Assembly (NCBI GenBank): GCA_024138025.1 | Contig: JAMXBD010000364.1 | Coordinates: 310,001-374,000 of the forward strand | Length of the DNA stretch: 64,000 nucleotides | Origin: Combretum micranthum | Lineage: Eukaryota > Streptophyta > Magnoliopsida > Myrtales > Combretaceae | Reading direction: 5' to 3' | Part shown: one piece after another, positions 36,242-46,531 of the stretch | Layout: each line of letters opens with the position of its first letter | How positions within the stretch are numbered: the stretch's first letter is position 1 | The notes under the pieces: generated by a model | The model's input: only the letters and a program-made list of their open reading frames with translations | Told to the model about the DNA's origin: nothing | The model's database searches: none | Translations under genes and position numbers: made by a program

Positions 36242-38396
36242 GTGAGTTTCCTTTACGCTTATGTATTCGTGCATGTGCTTGTAGAATAGAGCACTAGATG
36301 TTAAGAAAAGATAAAATTGATATGCATGTGGGATATCATGGGAACTATGTATGTGAATCGTTGTGTGCAATCAATGAACAATAAGTATATCGGAACTTGA
36401 TTTGTGATTGATATAAATGTTTCCATATATGTATTATTATGTGTGCAAATATTGTTTGATCGCTTTAAATGATTTAACGTCATATTGAAATCCCATATAA
36501 TAAATTGGTCATGCATATCACTTAGAATATCATTTCGAAATTTTGCTACTACTCCTCAACGTGGGACCGGAAAGGTAAGCTGCCTTGCTACAACCTTGAG
36601 AGTTAGGACGTTCGGGGAATACGGTCTCAAGTTGTAACCGAGCCGGATCGATCGCTTTGGGTAAGGAAAGCCCGGGGACTAGTAGTACGGTTCATTGGAA
36701 CCCCAAGGCGCGCCCAACTTTAAGGAGGTCGTTGGGAACCCAGTTCAAAGCATTCCCTAAACACCGATGGAGGAGTAAATCCATCACACATACGAAACCG
36801 GATAGTCGTATGTAATGTTTGATCAAATGGTTGTTGCATTTCATATGCTTGATTAATAAACTTGGTTGATTGCTTGTTATGTTTATACTCTTATAGACTT
36901 TTGATATTGCAGGATTATCCTTTTTGCACCGAGACCATCCTGACCACCCGGGTAGAATCTTTATTTTGAGAAGCTTTTGGAGGAATTTTGTTTTGAAGTC
37001 TAAGAGTAGATTTCTTCTAAAATTTTCTAGCTTTAGCTATTTTATCTTTATTAGAACCATGTTGTTATTATCGGGGGAATGCCCCTTAGAAGATGTAAGA
37101 CTTTATATTTCAATGCAATATATTAAGTGTTATTTTGTATGTTCTGCTGCTAATATCTTAAAATGCATTACTTCACCGGTCTCCCTTTGATGTGAATGTA
37201 TGCCTTATACTGATATGGAAGCTTTTGAGCGACTGAGGTAGTCATTCTTAAGTTTTAATATTGCGTACGGCGGGCTGTCACGTTTAGGGTACCTCTTGGG
37301 GCGTGACACCAGTCCTAAAAAGAAAAAGAAAAGCAATAATAATAAGTGTCACGCCCCAGAAGATACCCTAAAGGTGGCAGTCCGCCGCATATAATATTAA
37401 AGCTAATGAATGACAACCTTAGTCATGCAGGAGCTTCGATATCACATGCAAAGCGTGCTTCCAAGATAGTAGGAGACTTACAGGGGTATTACATTTAAGT
37501 AGATAATAAAAGCAAGCAAGAACTTATATAAATAAACATAATATCTTCATAATACTATCCTTACATCATCTTAGGGGCATTCCCTCGCTTTAGAAGTCTT
37601 TCATCAAATTAATAACAACTATAACACAAGCCTACTATAGAGATTTTCCTAGAAGCCTATGTTCAAAACTTAAATACATATAGCTTCTCCCAAAAACTTC
37701 TAATAGCTTAAACTCGTACCTGGCATATGGGGTTCCTTGGGGCCAACCAAAGGTAATCATACTGTAACAAAAAGCTATAAGGGTATAAGCAAATCTAGCT
37801 TAGTGAGATAATTCCATCTACAAGACATTCCCATAATTCAAACAAGTATTTAATCAATCATATGAGAATGCACCAAACATATGAACAAACAAAATACACA
37901 TGATTAACCAGAAAATCAAGTGTAGCATGGATTTTATGCCCTTCATGTCAAGGGTTGGGAGGTTACAAGCCCTTACGACCATCAATATTTGCAGATTTAC
38001 TGGTCCCTGCTCGCCTTATAGATTTTCTTACTCCTACTAGCCCATGTAGACTTTCCAACTCCTACTAGCCACCACTACCATTTCCTCGTTTCCCACACGA
38101 AGAGTAGTAGTGAAATGAATGTGACTCACAATTATGATATGCATGAATTAATTTCAATATATGATTAACCAAATAATGTTTAGTTCATGTTGAAGATGAT
38201 CAACATAATTTTCATCATATCAATACAAGAATCAAAATTTATTTATCAAACCTTCTTTCGATATTCTTAACTTGTATTCAACCAATCATAATTCCAAGCC
38301 ACATAACCAATATTCATTTATCTTTTTCTTAATTGCTAGTGCTATTACTTACAAGCACAAAACAAGAAAATGTAACTTAGTAAAGGATTAACTCAC

Positions 38397-38459
38397 TCCA
38401 TGTCGGTAGATCCTAATCGAAGTAATCTTCCGGAAAAGTGATATCGGGTCCTTCTCCAC
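38397..38459 (-). other. Conserved mini-exon of S7 (peptide ...FPEDYFD-stop)
   Basis: Minus strand: CTTGTTTAG acceptor, GT, then codons GEGPDITFPEDYFD with TAG at 38415-38413, then ATGGA followed by GTGAGT. It is one of the cleanest examples. Confidence 0.62.
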
Positions 38460-39911
38460 CTAAACAAGATGAAATATCGAGAATGAGTCTTTCATGAAAT
38501 CTCCATTCTTGAAGATTCTAAATCTTTCTCAAAATCGTGATAAAATCGTATAAGAGGAAATTTCCAACTTAAAATGGCCATAACTTGCTCATCTTAACTC
38601 GGAATTTCGCATATAATATACCGTTTTCTATCTATTCAAAAAGATCTATCTATTTCTAAACTTATTTTCATCAAACTAAGGCATTTGGGCTTCGAAAAAG
38701 TGGCAGACAGATTCACTACGAATTTTTATAAACTTGTTTTCTTTCTTTTACTCAAAGCTCATTTTGAAAAGATAGATATTATAACAATTTGTAAATCCTT
38801 TGAAATGTATATTCATACATTTATTGACTCATATCACATGTATGAAGTTTAATGAAGTTATCTCAAATAAAAGTAAAGTCTTTTAAATATTTTAGGAAGT
38901 GAGAACTTTTGAAATATTCCTTTCTATTTTGAATTTGAAAATATCTTATGTTGTTTCAAATGAGTATTTTCTTTTCCTAAGTTTAATTTCGGTAATCTCT
39001 TTAACTTCTTAAGGAATGATTTTATTTTCTAAACTTAGCTTCCAATTTTTCTTTTGAAAATAACAATTCTATGTTTAGAGAAATAATTCTTTGTTCCTTA
39101 AGATCATTTCATTTTGATGAAAAGAATTTCTAGTACTTGATAAAAAGTGAAGTTTTAGTAAAACTTTTGTTTATTTCAAAAAGTTGTTTTCTATGTATGT
39201 TTATGAGCTCCTCTAGATTTCTTAGGAAAGTTTGTTTAAGAAAATTACTTCTCATTTCTAGAAAAAAAAATTTATTTTTAAGAAGACACTTCCTCATTTA
39301 TTTTTGTTGAGACAAAGTCATTGTGTTCATGCATGAATATAAATCATAAAGTTATGAAAACATAAAGAAACATAATAACTTGAAATAAGCTAATAAAGAA
39401 ATAAATCAAGTATTGGAACCTTAGCTTCATCACGGTATCCCGGGACTAAGAAAAGACTAGTCCTAAAAAAAGAAAATGTTTTGACTTGATAAAGACAAGT
39501 CTAAGACTAGAAAGACTAGTCTTAAAAACATTATGAAAGTAAATAAACTGCAAGGAAGTAAATAAATTGCATGGAAAGTAAATAAATTGCAAAACAATTG
39601 ATCTTACATGCTCTAAATGATATATATATTTACATAGATATATTAGATAGTTATAAACATAAAAACAACATAAGGAAATTGGATTATGAACAAAAAAAAA
39701 GTATAAACCTATTGTTGCTTTCCTTAACTTTCATGGTTTAGAAAATACACACTAAGCTCATACTAAGTAAATGAACATAAAGAAGACTTGAAGAAAATTT
39801 ACCTAAAAGAACTAAACTTGAGAGAGCTTCTTGAAAGGAAATTCTTGGAGAGTTTTTGAGATAGTAACTTTAGTAGAAGAAAGGTGTGAAAGAAGTGGAA
39901 GTAAGAGGAGG

Positions 39912-39919
39912 TATTTATA
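39912..39919 (-). promoter_or_regulatory. TATA box of S7
   Basis: TATAAATA on the minus strand, upstream of an ATG-poor leader ending TTTTAG-GTAAAT at 39802. Confidence 0.6.
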
Positions 39920-41032
39920 GGAAAATGTGGGAGATAATTTGTGTTAATTAAATAAATGAAAAGTAAAACAATTTGTCACGCCCCAAAAGGTACCCTAAAC
40001 GTGATAGTCCGCCACACTCAATATTAAAGCTTAAGTATGACAACCTTAGCCATTCCTAAAAGCTTTTATATTAAGTGTAAGGCATGCTTTCATAACTTTA
40101 GAGGACCATATATGGAACTATGAAGCTTAAGAAGATATAAATAACACATTAAGAAAAGGGGATTCATAATAATCATTCACTTATAACAATGATCTTTACA
40201 ACTTAGGGATATTTCCCCGTGATTACTAATCTATTACAATAATCTTTGTACATCAATACTAATACTACACTTCATCTAAAATTTCCTTTATCCAAAAAGA
40301 AATTACCTGACCGCAGGGTCCTCGTGGTCTTAACCATAAATAGAGAAACTGCAAAAGATATCTATGGGGATATAAGCTAACAGGCTTAGTGAGAATTATT
40401 TCATAAATAACTTATTGTAACAAAGTTTCAAACAAGTTAGTTAAGCAAACAAATGGGATGCAACATACACGTGGGCAAACAAGGCATATAGTTTTCCGGG
40501 AACTAAATGTTGAATGGATTTACGCTCTTCATTCGGGGTTTGGTGATACATAACCTCAAAGAAGTAGTTTTTAATAAAAAATTTTATGCTTTCGATCAAT
40601 ATCACCAAGCACATAAAGTCTACTTGAATTGAGCCTTGCTTTCGGATCTTCCGCCAAGCATTTTCCTTTTTCCATAACACCACCAAGCAATCGCTTTCGG
40701 ATCTTTCGCCAAGTGTTGCTTTTGACATGAGCTTACTATCCTTCTCACCCAAGGATAATAACCCAAAATGAAATGTGACTCACTTCGTGGTATGCATGAA
40801 TCCATTTATTTATAATATCAAATTATTATTATTATCAAGTTTATGGTGATCAAAGCATTTCATATAAAGCAAGTGTTATACTAAAACAATCATTTAAAAC
40901 AATTCCGGCCTCAATATTCTTTAGGATTCTTTCAAGGAATATTTTACATACATATTTATTTGTCTTTTCCTATTTCTAATGCAACTAAATTACAAGCACA
41001 ACAAGTGTAGCATTTAATGGAAATAAACTCAC

Positions 41033-41130
41033 GATGCCATGTCGACTATTCCTCTACGCAGATGAGTCGTTCACACATTCCTCTTAATCAAAATAATCTT
41101 CGGGATATAGATATCCTTCCTCGGAGTCAC
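41033..41130 (-). other. Conserved mini-exon of S8 (peptide ...YPEDYFD-stop)
   Basis: Minus strand: CTTTGGCTAG acceptor, GT, then codons DSEEGYLYPEDYFD with TAA at 41086-41084. The untranslated remainder is longer than in other copies (98 nt in all) and ends ATC followed by GTGAGT. Confidence 0.6.
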
Positions 41131-42795
41131 CTAGCCAAAGAAAATACCCACAATGAGTATTTCTTGATGATTTTCTTGAATTTTGACAAAACAATGTCGA
41201 AAGAACGTTAAAATTCGTATAAAGGAATGTTCCAACTTAAAATGGTCATAACTTGGTCATTTTAACTCGAAATCGCGCATATAATATATCGATTTCTACC
41301 TACTCGAAAAGATATACCCATTTCTAAAATTATTTTTAACAAACAAGGTCATATAGGCCTCCGAAATAGTGGCAAAAAAATTCACCACGGATTTTCCCAA
41401 CACAAAACAACTTTGGTTCAAGAAATCAAAATTTGTTTGATAAATACTTAGTTATCTATATAGTTGAAAAATTCTCCTTTTTATGGTTACTTAGCTCATA
41501 TTTATTCATGCTCAAGTGTTTGTTGTCCATTCATATTGCTTAAATAAAATCATGTTGGTTTTGGAGTTTTTAGAAAAATACAGTTTACAAGAATCCATTT
41601 TTGTTGGTCTCTTAAAATGAATATTTTGTTTCTTTTGTTTTACAAAAATGTTTTACGTTGGCTTATATATATATCTAAGTAACTTTTTGAAAGTAAATTT
41701 TCTTCCTTCTAAGTTTTGTATACTAATACTATTTTGGAGTTTTTAGAAAATACACTATTATTCCTATTTATTTTTCTTATACAAATTCCTTTGTCTATTT
41801 GTTTGCAAAAATCTTTATTTGAAAAATTCTCATCCTTTCCTCATGTTTTATGTTTTTCATAGAAATCATCCATGCATAAAAATTTATTTTCTTTATAAAA
41901 ACAAAGTTGGATAATAAATGTTTTTAAGAAGCTTTTTATAGTAGTTTCTAAAATCGTAGTGGTTTCTTCTTGTAACCTGAAAAGAGATAAATATATTTTT
42001 GTTTTCAAACCATAGATTTTCTACTTTACATAAACTTATTTCTAAGTGTCAAAATCTCCTTTTTGTCAATTATTTTTAGAACTTGAAACTTTGGACAACA
42101 ACTTAAACGAACATGAATTATGAGAAAATAATAGCAAGTAAAATAACATGAGTAATAAAGTCAAGTATTAGAGTCTTAGCTTTTTCAAGGCTCCCGGGAC
42201 TAAGAAGTAGACTAGTCCCAAAATAAAAATAAAATGAAAGAAAGAAAAATTTGTTTTGACTTGATGAGGACAAGTCTAAGACTAGAGACTAGTCTTAATT
42301 TAACAAGGAATAAATAAATAAATAAATTGCAATGGAATAATAAATAAATTGCTTCGCATAAAATAAATAAATTGCAAGTGAGCTTATATGCTCTAAAGAA
42401 TATGTACATACATATTTAGATAATAACACTTAGATATAGTAACAATAACATGGACAAAGATAATAACAGGAACATAAATAGATTTTTCATGAACAAGAAC
42501 AATACATGAACATAATGTAGCTTCCTTAACTTTTAGTCTTTGAAAACTCACACTATGGTCATGTAAAGTTACATAACATGAAGAAGAAGAAAATAATAGA
42601 AGATGGTTACCTAATGAAGATTTTGGTAGTAATATGTGGTTATGGGTTTTTGTTGTAGGTAGAAGTTGTTTTGGAATTATTTTGAGAGAGTTTTAGGATG
42701 GTAGTTGGAGAGAGTTTTTAGAGAAGAATTTGAGAGAGTTTTAGTATAGAATTTGTGGGTAGTGGATGTGTGAAAGAAGTGAAAGAGAATGGGGA

Positions 42796-42803
42796 TATTT
42801 ATA
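42796..42803 (-). promoter_or_regulatory. TATA box of S8
   Basis: TATAAATA on the minus strand; leader donor at 42610. Confidence 0.6.
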
Positions 42804-44642
42804 GGAAAATATGGAGTGATTTTTGTGTGATTAAAATAAATAAAAATTGAAACAAAATTGAGGAGAGGGGCAAGGGGGCGCCGGCCATATGCATAGAGAG
42901 GGGGAAGAGATTTTATTTTATTTGTTTTATTTTTGTTAAATAAAATATGTAATATGTAAGGTAGATGTGAAATAAAGTTATGGAAAAGGTAAAAAGTAAA
43001 GGTTATAGGTTATGGAGTGTATAAGAGTAGGTGTAAGAAAAAGCAGAGATAAAAGAATAGTATAGAATAATAATGAATAGTGTAATGTAAAGTAGATATA
43101 ACTAATAAAGTATCGGTAGTAAGAAAATACGCGTATAAATGCGATATCTGTTATTTTTACTTGCCGAAAAATTACGAAATTGATATTTTTGAAAACCTTA
43201 TATTTTTACGAGTCTAACGGTGTATTCGGAATATTTTTACTATTCCAAGGTTTCGGACACGTTTTTCAAGAATTATGTCTGATCGGGTTCGAGACGAGTT
43301 GCGGTTTTACTAATTTGATCTTTTTATATTGCCTTAGATAATTCCGCATTATTCTACATTCTAAACTTCTACTTAGCCTCACCGAGTTTCTTATTCAGGA
43401 GTGCCGGACTTAACCTATTACGTCTAACTAGGGTTTTGTTGACCATAGAGCTCCGGTTGACTTTCGGTTAGGGTTTTAGGCTTAAACCAATGCCAAAAAT
43501 TTGGGGGTTTACACAATTAAAGGGAAAGGAGAAGGGGGTTAGCGCAAATTTAGTGAAGAGAGGAAGAGAAAATTTATTTTTTTGTATTTTTGTTAATTAA
43601 AAGTAAGATATGAAATATGTGAAGTTATATTGGAAATGAAAATGTGTAAGAAATAGAGGTATAAGTTGTAAGAGTAGGTTGTAAGAAAAAGTAGAGATAG
43701 ATAAATAATGTAGAATAGTAGAAAATAGTGTAGTATAAAGTAGACATGACAATTTAAGTACCGGTAATAAGAAAATAGGTGTATAAATGCGATATATGAT
43801 ATTTTTAGCTACCGAAAAATTATGAAGTTGATATTTTTGAAAATCTTATATTTTACGAGTCTAAAAATATATTCAGAATATTTTTACTATTCCGAGCCCC
43901 GAGACATGTTTTTCAAAAACTGTGTCCGATCGGGTTCAAGACGAGTTGCGGTTTTACCAAACTGATCTTTTTAAGCTTTCTTGGATAATTACAAACTATT
44001 CTATCACCTAAGCGTTTTCTTACTCTCCTAGGGTTTCTTAAACAGGAATGCCGAATTTAAGCGGTTATGGTAAACTAGGGTTTTGTTGACTTTAGAAATC
44101 TGGTTGACTTCTAATTATGGTTTAATCTTTAATTTGATTACAAAACTTCGAGGGTTTACAATAAGCTTGTTAGTGAGTTAGTGAGCATTTAGACTCTAAA
44201 ATATATAGATATACATATAGATAATATATATATAAATATAAAGTTAAGTTAGAAACATAATAACAATAATAATAATATAGAATCATAATAATGACAAGAT
44301 AATAAAAATCAGAATTCTTGGCATGTGCAAGAATAAAGCACGGACATGTTGTTGCTTCTACAACTCATATGAGTTATTCAGAAACAACACCATAGTCATG
44401 CTAAGTTACATGACATGAAAAATAAATGGAAGAGTTATAGGTAAGAATATTTACCCAAAGTGGGAATATGGAAGTGGTAATATAAGAAAGGTTTTGGATA
44501 GTTTGTGTGTATAGAAAGTATGTAAGAAATGGGTAGTACAGAAAGTAAAAAGAGGATTTCGAGAGAGAGGATTTGTGAAGTAAATTTGAGAGAGTTTTGT
44601 TAAGGTAAATAAGTGAGTGAAAGAAGTGGAGGGAAATGAAAG

Positions 44643-44650
44643 TATTTATA
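44643..44650 (-). promoter_or_regulatory. TATA box of S5
   Basis: TATAAATA on the minus strand, followed by a leader that ends TTTGG-GTAAAT at 44454. Confidence 0.6.
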
Positions 44651-45463
44651 AAATTTTGAAGAGTAAAAATTGTGTGAATTAAATAAATTGGAAAAAAAAA
44701 GAATAGGGATGAAAGAGAGAGAGGGGATGCTGGTTGTGTAAGCGAAGGAGAGAGATGGGGTGTTTTAATTTGTTTTGTATTTTTTTTAATTAAAGTAATA
44801 AATGGTAAGGTATGATGTGAATGAAGATATATGAGAAATGTAAAAAGTAGAGAATATGTATATAGAATATGAGAATAGGTATACAAAAAGTAGAAATAGG
44901 TGAATAATAGTGAATAGTATAGAATAGCATTATGAATAGTAGATAAGACAAATTGATACTGGTAGTAAAGAAAATACGCATAATTATGCTATATATGATA
45001 TTTTTACATACTGAAAAATTATAAAAATAATATTTTTTAAATCCTTGTATTTTTATGAGTTTATTGGTATTATCAGAATATTTTTGCCATGCGTGTACAA
45101 CAGCACAGTTTTCAAAAAACGATCTCGTTCGAATCCAAAAGACACTAAAAATTATCGAATTCGATATTTTTAAGCTTCCTTATATTATTACGAATTATTT
45201 TCCATAATTATTTCGATTTCATTATTTAGGGGTTAAGAGCACGAGATTGCCGGATTTAAATCTACTAGGGTTTGATATAGATTTATTATCTTTAAGATTT
45301 TTGGTTGACTTCCGGTTTAGGGTTTAAGCATGAACTATATCATAAAATCTAGGGCACAGGGCTCATGGTTTGGGAAAGGGAGAATAAAGGATCTGAAAAA
45401 TAAATTTGCAAGAGTTTTGATAGTGTTTAGAAGATGTGTATAAAGAATGAATGAGAAAATGGG

Positions 45464-45471
45464 TATTTATA
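45464..45471 (-). promoter_or_regulatory. TATA box of S4
   Basis: TATAAATA on the minus strand at the usual place in the S LTR. The leader beyond it is interrupted by S5. Confidence 0.55.
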
Positions 45472-46175
45472 GAGTTGGAGAGTGAAAATAATAGTGAATA
45501 AAACTAATTGGAAAAGAAAAACAAATAGATAGAGAGAGGAGGGATGGCACCGTTTCCATGGGAGGGGGCAGAAAAAATTGATTAATTTTGTATTTTTTAA
45601 TAAAAAGTAAGTAATGTGTAAGATAAGTTATATATGAAGTAGTATACGAAATGAAAATATAAGAGTAGGTATTGTAAGAGTGTAATAATTGGTAGTAAGA
45701 AAAATAGAGATAGAGGAATAGTAATAAATAGCAGTAATAGTAACTTAAATAGTAAACAAGACAAATAATTTAGCGGTAGTAAGAGAAATCGTGTAAAAGA
45801 GCTATATTTGATATTTTAAGAAGCCAAAAAATTCTATAACTAATATTTTACGATTCCCCATCTTATTACGAGTCTAGATATGTTGTCGAAATATTTTCAC
45901 CATTTTGCATGCCAAGACCCTTATTTTAGAAACTGAACTCATTCGGGTTCAAAACGAGCAAGTTTTGAGCGAATATGATCTTTTTAAGCTATAAGACATT
46001 ATTCTGGACTATAATATATGGTTATCTCATTTTATTGTTTTAGGGTTTCAAGCGCAGGATTGTTGGATCTAAACACTCTAGTTCTTAGGGTAAACTTAGG
46101 TTGACTTTATGGTTTCTGGTTTGATTTCTGGTTTTAGGGTTTACTTATAATTATCGTAAAATTTAGGGATTTACA

Positions 46176-46531
46176 CTTTGTTTGTCTTTATTCTTATTTT
46201 TTTATTAAAAATATATTTATTTAAGTGTTAAAACTTTTTTTTAGTAAGAAATGAAATACTTTCCCCATTTCTTATTTTTTATATTATTTTTTGTAAAATC
46301 CATCTAAATAACAAAACCGATTTATACCCAAAAGGTGGATTAACCTCATTCCCAAAGCCTATTTTTTAGTATCATCTTTATTTATATTTTGAACTTTTCT
46401 TCAAAAAATAAAGGAAATAGGAAAAGAAATAAAAAAAGAAAAAATGTTTTCTTTATTAGATTAAAATTATTATAGAAGATAAAAAAGAAGAGAAGAAAAA
46501 CTTACTAGTGATGTCTAATTGACATACTTTT
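46176..46531. other. Unidentified spacer between S4 and G
   Basis: 356 bp of T- and A-rich sequence. It starts with ctttg, the presumed right TSD of S4, and ends with ctttt, the left TSD of G. No coding or repeat family is recognised. Confidence 0.5.

Larger units (their letters stand above)
33722..37308 (+). mobile_element. S6: solo LTR in S5
   Basis: A 3587-bp unit, TGTAAGCCCT to GGGGCGTGACA, between exact copies of ccagt (33717-33721 and 37309-37313). It contains TATAAATA at 34427, an ATG-free leader to a GTAAAA donor at 34612, the conserved block at 35991-36079 and the mini-exon at 36178-36241. It is one of the shortest copies and lacks the tandem repeat of S1. Confidence 0.93.
39974..43513 (-). 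mobile_element. S8: solo LTR in S7, innermost of the nest
   Basis: A 3540-bp unit, plus-strand reading TGTCACGCCCC to GGGGGTTTACA, between exact copies of caatt (39969-39973 and 43514-43518). TATAAATA is at 42803-42796, the leader donor ATTAG-GTAAC at 42610, the conserved block at 41315-41229 and the mini-exon at 41130-41033. It carries a short direct repeat (GCTTTCGGATCTTNCGCCAAG) at about 40639 and 40692, not seen in sister copies. Confidence 0.93.
37347..44160 (-). mobile_element. S7: solo LTR in S5, hosting S8
   Basis: Plus-strand reading TGTCACGCCCC to GAGGGTTTACA, between exact copies of ataag (37342-37346 and 44161-44165). Own sequence is 37347-39973 plus 43519-44160, about 3.27 kb. 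TATAAATA is at 39919-39912, the leader donor at 39802, the conserved block at 38655-38564 and the mini-exon at 38459-38397. Confidence 0.92.
31110..45358 (-). mobile_element. S5: solo LTR, minus strand, hosting S6 and S7
   Basis: Plus-strand reading TGTCATGCCCT to AGGGCACA, between exact copies of gggct (31105-31109 and 45359-45363). Own sequence totals about 3.84 kb in three pieces: 31110-33721, 37314-37346 and 44166-45358. The pieces rejoin to match S2 17880-17960. It retains the empty site of the S2 MITE. TATAAATA is at 44650-44643, the leader donor at 44454 and the mini-exon near 32279-32211. Confidence 0.9.
29021..46175 (-). mobile_element. S4: truncated solo LTR, outermost of a four-level nest
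   Basis: Own sequence is 29021-31109 and 45364-46175. The intervening part is S5 with its TSD. It ends AGGGATTTACA at 46175. The other end is missing at the D2 border; there the sequence joins in mid-element at the point equal to S2 about 15810. TATAAATA is at 45471-45464, the mini-exon at 29352-29281 and the conserved block at 29545-29452. The right flank is ctttg (46176-46180), with no partner visible. Confidence 0.8.

Noticed and set aside
44401..44886. 161-codon ORF on the minus strand
   Set aside because: Low-complexity Ser/Leu/Thr/His translation of the pyrimidine-rich promoter and leader of S5; nothing protein-like.
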